A stretch of DNA of 64,000 nucleotides from Bimastos eiseni (lineage: Eukaryota > Annelida > Clitellata > Crassiclitellata > Lumbricidae). The stretch is from contig OY365809.1 of NCBI GenBank assembly GCA_959347315.1, forward strand, positions 1,327,212 through 1,391,211, written 5' to 3'. Shown piece after piece: positions 58,241-64,000 of this stretch. The notes below the pieces were generated by a model. That model worked only from the letters and a program-made list of their open reading frames with translations. It ran no database searches and was not told where the DNA came from. The position numbers and the translations under genes were made by a program. Each line of letters opens with the position of its first letter. Within the stretch, counting starts at the first letter, position 1.

Positions 58241-58660
58241 GATTGTCGCTGCCATTGATCTACTTCATGTTCGTAAACTACTTGACTGCTACCTTGTTTG
58301 TTACCTTGCCTTATCTTGATACCGTCTAGTCTTACCTTGGCTTACCTTTGCAAGGTAATGTTGACGAGGCGGCTGTTAGTCAATATTTAGAGCCGATGAG
58401 AGAGCTAGCCAGACAGTCTGTGGCGGTGGCGGCATGTATGGAGGCTGTAGCATGATGGGAAACGTTTTCATTGGATGACCTAGTCCTAGTTGCTCTGACC
58501 TGGTTTATGTGACCTTTCAACCGAACTAGATATCTGAACTCTGTGTTGATTACGTCTCGACCCGACCAGGTACTAACAGACAGACAAGCAGGCAGACGGA
58601 TGGACGGACGGACGGACGGGTGGGCGGGCGGACAGATAGGCAGACAGACAGACAGGGAGA

Positions 58661-58740
58661 CAGACAAGCAGGCAGGGAGACAGACAAGCAGGCAGGGAGA
58701 CAGACAAGCAGGCAGGGAGACAGACAAGCAGGCAGGGAGA
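58661..58740 (+). repeat. 20-bp tandem repeat in a CAGA-rich array
   Basis: Four units of CAGACAAGCAGGCAGGGAGA; flanking CAGA/GGAC units extend the array from about 58570. Confidence 0.93.
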
Positions 58741-59233
58741 CAGGGAGGAAGACTTACAGAGACAAAACTAAATGACTCTGAACTTCAGTGGTTTAAGTAA
58801 GAGACCCTCTGATACACACGAAGTCAGACAGACAAACGGGCAGGCTGACAGAGAGAGATAAAGAGACAGACAAAGAAGCAGACAGATAGATGGATAATTA
58901 CATGTACTCAGGCACATTGATTGTGTCTTTTAACGTAACTGCCATTTTACTATAATATATAATTATAGACAGATTGAAACTTTTCTAGATGGATTTATCA
59001 GCCTATGATTTGATTAACGTACATCCTCGGATTTTATTAGTCTCCGCTGACGACACTTGTTCGATTGGTGCTCTGTCTGACTTGACGTAGCCGCACCCTT
59101 TTGAGGTAGTAAGTAGGTATGCGGAGGAGCAGTCCGTCTAACAACAGCTGATGGACGATTATCTATACAGGAGCAGGTTTAAATGTCCTCAGGCGCATGA
59201 TACAGTGGCTGGCATGTATGTCCATATATATAT

Positions 59234-59265
<32 letters not shown>

Positions 59266-59460
59266 GTATATATGTATATATATATATGTATATATATATA
59301 TATGTATAGGCAATTAAACATACTGATTGACTTATATATAAATACATATATCCATATACAATATGTATATATATATATATATAAATTATATATACACACA
59401 TGTACAATCATAGTACGTACTAGACCTTTCTGTTCTTGGGCACGAGAGTCGAGTCGCGGA

Positions 59461-59520
59461 GCCTGTGGTCACGTGATCCACGGCCGCTATAAATAGATTT
59501 CTGCTTCGTTGTTGTTGGGT
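59461..59520 (+). promoter_or_regulatory. TATA-box promoter upstream of the CH1-less first exon
   Basis: TATAAATAG at 59488-59496, preceded by a palindromic E-box TCACGTGA (59469-59476) in a GC-rich context. Transcription would start near 59520, giving a 5' UTR of about 1 kb to the ATG at 60575 unless an intron is removed. Confidence 0.5.
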
Positions 59521-60574
59521 CAGAGGCGGGGCTAAGGAGTCGGAGGGGGGGAGGTGGAGGGGGAGGGGGTTGGCTGATCCGGCAACTGGAGTTACGCCAG
59601 CTGGTCGCTTGGCAGCGTTGCACCTATAGCCAGGTTTCTGGATCAGGGAGGGGGCAGTCCGCGCAGATACGTGGCTCGGAATTACAGACCATCCGCGGTC
59701 CGGAACTTTCGATTGAGCTGGGTGTTGGGAAAAGTTGTCATCGTCGGGAGTGGCTTTGGATGGGGCTGGAGATCTCTCGCTCTCTCTCTCTCTGTCTCTC
59801 TCTGTATCTCTCTGTCTCTGTCTATCTCTGTCTATCTCTCTCTCTCTCACCGTTTGAAGGCCGATTGCTTGGATATACTGCTCCAGGCGGTTGGTGTTCA
59901 GTAAGTCGGATTTTTTGTGAAAGTGTCTCTGCTGCTCTGGTGCGTGTGATTGGAAGAGGAGTTTGGAGAGTTGGTAGATGGTAGATAATAAAGAAAATGG
60001 TTTTGTTTGTTTTGAGAGCTGAGCGGGTGTTGTAAACACCAGACGTTACGAGTTTTGATTTAGATTTCGTGGGGTGGTTGTTGGGGAGTCTTGGCGGAGC
60101 CTGTCAGTGTAGAAAACTGGCGTTTTCAGTTGACTGGATTTGGCTGTTTTCTTCGTGTTGGAAAGGTTTTTTTAGCGGATGATGTGGCGTTTGCGGAAGA
60201 GTTTAGAAGTAGAGCCAACGTTTCCAACTGTCTGGATTTACCGGTAACTGCGAAGAATGCATGTTGACTGCAATTGAAACCATGTGTTTTTGGCCTGTAT
60301 TGAGTTAGGGTGCTTAGTCGTGCAGTAGGAGTTGTCTTCCAAAGGCATTTCGATCTTTCGGAGACTGTTTTATGAATTTACAACTGCAATCTGTGTCGTG
60401 GCGAGGCGAAAAACTAGATTCAAGAGGTGGAATTTGGCGAGGAATTCTTAATAATAGCAGTGGAATTTGCCGAAGAAACTCTTGGCTCTGGGGGTGTTAT
60501 TTGGCCAATTTTGAGACAGAGTTTAGACAAGGAATTTGACGAGGGATATTGGAGGCCGAGTTTTCTCGAAGACG

Positions 60575-60988
60575 ATGCTCTGCGGATGCAGCGGAAAGAA
60601 GGACAAGAAGAGGAGTAAGAGAGACCATCCAACGGGGAGCACTCCTTTGCTTCGTCACGACAACGATGGGAGAACCGAGATCAAGAACGCGGTGTCGGAA
60701 GAATCCGTTCAAGGTATGGGCAGGGGTGTTTCAGTTTCACCCACCGGGGTCGTCGGAACGTCGTCTGTTGGGGTACAGAGCGACGACGAAGTCTGGATTC
60801 AGAGACAGGGTCAGGGTTGGGGTCAAGGTCAGCGTTGGGGTTGGGGATCGTTGGGTGCTGGTGGGGGATTCGATCGGAGCGGAGCGGTAGCGATGGAAGT
60901 GGAAAGGGAGTTCAGGGCGACCGACCGGTTAGACACTTCAGTTGAAGTCCGACAGGCAACTGGATTACAGACTCATTCAAGGGAACAG
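60575..60988 (+). CDS. candidate downstream first exon of spectraplakin, CH1-less isoform
   Basis: The ATG at 60575 (in-frame TAG upstream at 60524) starts MLCGCSGKKDKKRSKRD, a Cys-rich and strongly basic N-terminus. The frame continues through QGQGWGQGQRWGWG and ends at HSREQ with donor AACAG|gtagag after 60988, in phase 0, as needed to enter a CH2 exon like the one after 49547. Total 138 codons. In vertebrate MACF1 and dystonin a short-actin-binding isoform (CH2 only) starts with its own first exon lying between the CH1 and CH2 exons and carries a lipid-modifiable, Cys-containing basic N-terminus. Position, phase and composition all fit, though here the sequence is MLCGC rather than MG. An alternative donor (TTCAAG|gtatgg after 60714) would give phase 1 and not fit. 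Confidence 0.55.
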
Positions 60989-61140
60989 GTAGAGATGTCT
61001 ACTCATACATACACAATCGTACATAAAGGCACTCATGCATGTATGTACACTTGTCTTCATGTGGAAATACATGCATGCATGGTACATATTGCTTTTAAGC
61101 GCTTGTAGAGTGCCTCTAGTAGGATGAACCGTCCAGAAGC

Positions 61141-61145
61141 ACTGA

Positions 61146-61182
<37 letters not shown>

Positions 61183-61266
61183 TGACTGACTGACTGACTG
61201 ACTGACTGGCTGGCTGACTGACTGGCTGGCTGGCTGGCTGGCTGACTGACTGACTGACTGACTGAG

Positions 61267-61300
<34 letters not shown>

Positions 61301-61303
61301 TAC
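61141..61303 (+). repeat. CTGA/CTGG tetranucleotide array
   Basis: Alternating runs of ACTG and GCTG units; on the - strand it gives a spurious SQPASQ repeat protein. Confidence 0.95.
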
Positions 61304-61307
61304 CATA

Positions 61308-61385
61308 ACAAGGATGATTAGCGTCGCCCTCCTCGTGAATCTATATCCTTTGACTGGCACCGCCCGAGAATGTCCGTGGCTGAGT
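61308..61385 (-). repeat. SINE family S1
   Basis: 'aacaaggatgattagcgtcg', then 'tttgactggcaccgcccgag'. It directly follows the tetranucleotide array. Confidence 0.6.
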
Positions 61386-61659
61386 TATATGACAATGCTT
61401 TGATTCGAGACCAGAAGGATTGTGTTATATAACACCTCTAGATCTCGAATTCTTGATATTCAGGCATTGTGGATAACTGCCCGCTGGACTCAGTGGGCAG
61501 TTATCTGGATCGACGGCTGCATCAAATACATGCTTGGATGTTTTAATTGTGGTGGATATAATTATGTATGAGGAATCTAGATATCATATGTCGTCCGCAG
61601 TTGGTATTATTTGCATGATATAATATTTAATAATTTCATTTTAATTTAAATAACACAAC

Positions 61660-61830
61660 ATGACAAGCATAGTATGAACGAATAATCGGTAGTTATTACA
61701 GGCGTACAATTTAACTGTCATCAATGCGCCCTTGACATTTATACGTCTGATTTAACCATTGCCGTCGCGTAGCGAAAGAAGGACTAGTTAGCCTTAAGGG
61801 GTATGCGAGAATCGAACTGTTACTCAGCTC
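61660..61830 (-). mobile_element. SINE family S2
   Basis: 'agcatagtatgaacgaataa', 'gccgtcgcgtagcgaaagaa', 'gcgagaatcgaactg' (inverted B-box region). Confidence 0.6.
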
Positions 61831-62221
61831 TTTGTCCCTGCAGTGTCTTCTCCATTGCTCTATGACCTTCTTTAAAATCCAGTGTTTCACTGGTTGCTTC
61901 TCTTCTCTGATCAGTCTGTTTATCTGGAGTATGGTTCTGGTGTTACACTTTGCGATGAATGATCGTTTCTTGTCTGGTCAAAGCCATTATGAGTCTATAT
62001 TCGCCGCTTGGGTCGTTTGTGGAACGTTTGTTAAAAAGTTGCTGTATGTAATTGCCATTTAAACTGCATTGGCTGACGAAGTCATGTGTGTTGATGGTTT
62101 TGACTTTTTAGCCACAGCTCCGATTCGTATTTCTGTCGACCCTGTGCAGCCGTTAAAAATGTTTTAAAATGTTTGCCAATAATGACTAATAACAATAATT
62201 ATAACCAATGATAACAATAAT

Positions 62222-62300
62222 AACTAACGACACTGTGTGATAAGAAGTGATAAGAAAAATCATCAGCGTCGCAGGACATTGTTTTACATTGGGTCTGTGT
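62222..62300 (-). repeat. SINE family S1, partial
   Basis: Only the 'cgacactgtgtgataag' tail and the 'atcatcagcgtcgc' block are clear. Confidence 0.45.
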
Positions 62301-62649
62301 TTAAGTAAAGCATGTGAAAGTTTATATGTAGGGATTCTCAGCTGTTTTTAATGCATGGTAACTGGGTTACGTCGTGCGATGACGCAGCTAGGTCATGACC
62401 CCTCGGCTGCCTTAGGGCTTTGGCCAGATATCAACGAATTGGGGCAGGTCAAATGAGAAATTGGCCTGTCCTCCTTTGTTGTGGCCCAGAAGAGTTGACC
62501 GTTCACGCGATTATGGCTACATTGTGGGTAGATGTAGAATGCAAACGTTGGTTTGGCAACGACCATGGTCATTAGTCACCACCGCTGCCTGTTTTAATGG
62601 GCGACACGACCATTAAACAAAAGGCCCCACTTGTACGGACCATGCTAGC

Positions 62650-62735
62650 AGTGCCAGTCCCAAGACCGAATAACAGAGAAGAGCGACGATAATGATCCTT
62701 GCTAGCAAACACTGCAGTGTCGTTAAACTGCAACT
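62650..62735 (+). repeat. SINE family S1
   Basis: 'gtgccagtcccaagaccga' to 'cagtgtcgttaaactgcaac', then a (CTA)n tail. Confidence 0.65.
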
Positions 62736-62769
62736 ACTACTACTACTACTATTCCACCTACTCCTGTAT

Positions 62770-62885
62770 TTGACTCCACCACTGCTTGCACTCTGGCAGT
62801 GCCAGTGCCATGTCCGGATAAAGGAGGAGGGTGACGATAATGATCCTTGTTATGACACAGTGTCGTTTAACTGAAGCTGCTACTA
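62770..62885 (+). repeat. SINE family S1
   Basis: 'tggcagtgccagtgccatgt', 'aaaggaggagggtgacgata', 'cttgttatgacacagtgtcg', then a (CTA)n tail. One of the best copies. Confidence 0.7.
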
Positions 62886-63559
62886 CTACAATGCAAGCCT
62901 GAGATTGAAATTGCTGACATAAGCCAGCATCGACAGACTAACAGCGATCCGCATGCTCTATGTCCACGACATTGACCTTCTTTGGTTAAAAGGTTGAAAA
63001 GTAAACAGATAATTACATTCATTGCCTGTTTTAAAAGTCGTGAAATATTAAAATCTTTAAAATTCATAATTCTCGAATCGTCGAACTATGGCAACTACGT
63101 TTACACGTACGTGTGTATGGGTTTATGACTTTCCCTGATGCTGTGCCTCGCCTCTTCGGTTGCCTTGCCTTCACTCCTTGCCTTTACTAAACTATTCGAC
63201 TGCATTGTTGCCACTGTTTACCTTTGCCTAAGGTTAGCCGTCTATGCATAGGAGTAAACAACAATTAGACGTAGGCCTATATAGGCCCAGGCGGCTTAGG
63301 CCTGCCCTCATAATCTGGGAATGGTGAAACGATCTTCTACCGAGAATTAAGCCATCGTCTGCTATGCGCTGATGTTGGGCTGTGATACCAATAGAAACAG
63401 TTGAAGCAGTTGGAAAGAAAGAGACAGAGAGAAAGACCAGTAGAGAAATCTCTTCTGTCTAATTGGGTTTTATTAAATAGCGACAAACAGGCATTTGATT
63501 TGGTCTTTTAGTACCTCTCCTCTGTTTCTCTGTCTGTCTGTCTGTCTGTCTCTCTCTAT

Positions 63560-63602
<43 letters not shown>

Positions 63603-63851
63603 TCTCTCTATCTGTCTGTCTGTGTCTGTATTTGTGTCTGTTTTTTGCACTTTCTGTCTGTTTCTACCTCTTTATCTACCGATGTCTCACTCTCTCTGCC
63701 TGTCTGTTTCTTTCTCTCTGTCACTTTATGTCTCATTCTGTCTTTCTCTACTTCTCTCTCTGTCTCTGTCTGTCTGTCTGTCTCTCTCTGTCTGTCTTTC
63801 ATTTGTGCTTTCTCTCTTACTCTCTTTATTCTCTATTTATCTCTTTCTCTA

Positions 63852-64000
63852 TTTCTCTCTTACTCTCTTTATTCTCTATTTCTCTATTTCTCTCTTTCTC
63901 TATTTCTCTCTTACTCTCTTTATTCTCTATTTCTCTATTTCTCTCTTTCTCTATTTCTCTCTTACTCTCTTTATTCTCTATTTCTCTATTTCTCTATTTC
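63852..64000 (+). repeat. 51-bp tandem repeat, CT-rich, running off the right edge
   Basis: Units 63852-63902 and 63903-63953 are identical; a third, 63954-64000, is cut by the window end. Preceded by CTGT and (CA)n tracts from 63520. Confidence 0.93.

Larger units (their letters stand above)
53452..59460. other. intron sequence between CH1 and the downstream first exon
   Basis: S1-like pieces (53455-53500, 53780-53870), GGGTTAGAGTTG units (54081-54137), a possible LINE or SINE end near 55590-55630, GATT-type units (57880-58240), CAGA/CAGG arrays (58570-58890) and (TA)n tracts (59229-59400). 55640-57530 looks mostly single-copy without a recognisable exon. Confidence 0.6.
60989..64000. other. 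intron sequence to the right edge
   Basis: A CTGG/CTGA array (61141-61303), four S1 copies (about 61308-61385, 62222-62300, 62650-62735, 62770-62885), an S2 copy (61660-61830), a CA tract (63563-63596) and a CT-rich block (63520-64000). No CH2 exon is present. Confidence 0.7.

Noticed and set aside
59386..60039. Longest open frame of the window (217 codons, - strand)
   Set aside because: It runs antisense across the TATA promoter, the GC-rich leader and a CT microsatellite (giving RERERDR-type sequence). No domain, no splice logic.
60427..60618. 63-codon frame overlapping the MLCGC start in another frame
   Set aside because: Begins at GTG, not ATG, and overlaps the better supported exon; probably leader sequence.

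Overview
This is animal nuclear DNA. Genes are split by GT-AG introns (plus two GC-AG candidates), introns reach several kilobases, and most of the window is non-coding and full of microsatellites, SINEs, degraded LINEs and small DNA transposons. The octamer TAGGCCTA occurs at least ten times. Together with the repeat types and the lack of vertebrate elements, I read this as a marine invertebrate, possibly an echinoderm or other non-vertebrate deuterostome. That placement is inference, not proof.

Left third (1-23 kb): a cluster of three thiopurine S-methyltransferase-like (TPMT-like) genes. Copy C (+ strand) enters from the left edge, and its last three coding exons lie at 1407-4020. Copy A (- strand, 6663-10870) faces C tail to tail. 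It lacks the three exons that carry the SAM-binding core and has a frameshift in its last exon, so it is probably a pseudogene. Copy B (- strand, 17792-23116) is intact: eight exons join in frame into 228 residues. Corresponding exons have the same lengths in the three copies (101, 75, 86 and 45 nt where present), so they arose by duplication of one gene. A mariner-like element with a nested MITE, a foldback MITE and LINE remnants lie between A and B.

Middle (25.4-28.1 kb): a complete three-exon TIMM13 gene (+ strand), encoding a 97-residue small Tim chaperone with the twin CX3C motif. A 374-bp MITE with perfect 9-bp target duplications sits in its first intron.

Right half (about 31-64 kb, + strand): the 5' part of a spectraplakin gene (MACF1/dystonin/shot family). 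Four internal exons of 62, 90, 78 and 93 nt encode the first calponin-homology domain (CH1) of the actin-binding module. Two alternative first exons (36936-37056 and 40987-41047) both end in phase 1 and restore the same Asp codon on joining. A third candidate first exon (60575-60988), downstream of CH1 and preceded by a TATA box, would start a CH1-less isoform with a Cys-rich, basic N-terminus. CH2 and the rest of the gene lie beyond 64 kb. A 200-base run of N (48801-49000) interrupts one intron next to a polypurine tract.

The three loci show no operon-like or functional link: a cytosolic small-molecule methyltransferase, a mitochondrial intermembrane-space chaperone and a cytoskeletal crosslinker are simply neighbours. 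No RNA gene, CRISPR array or bacterial feature was found.
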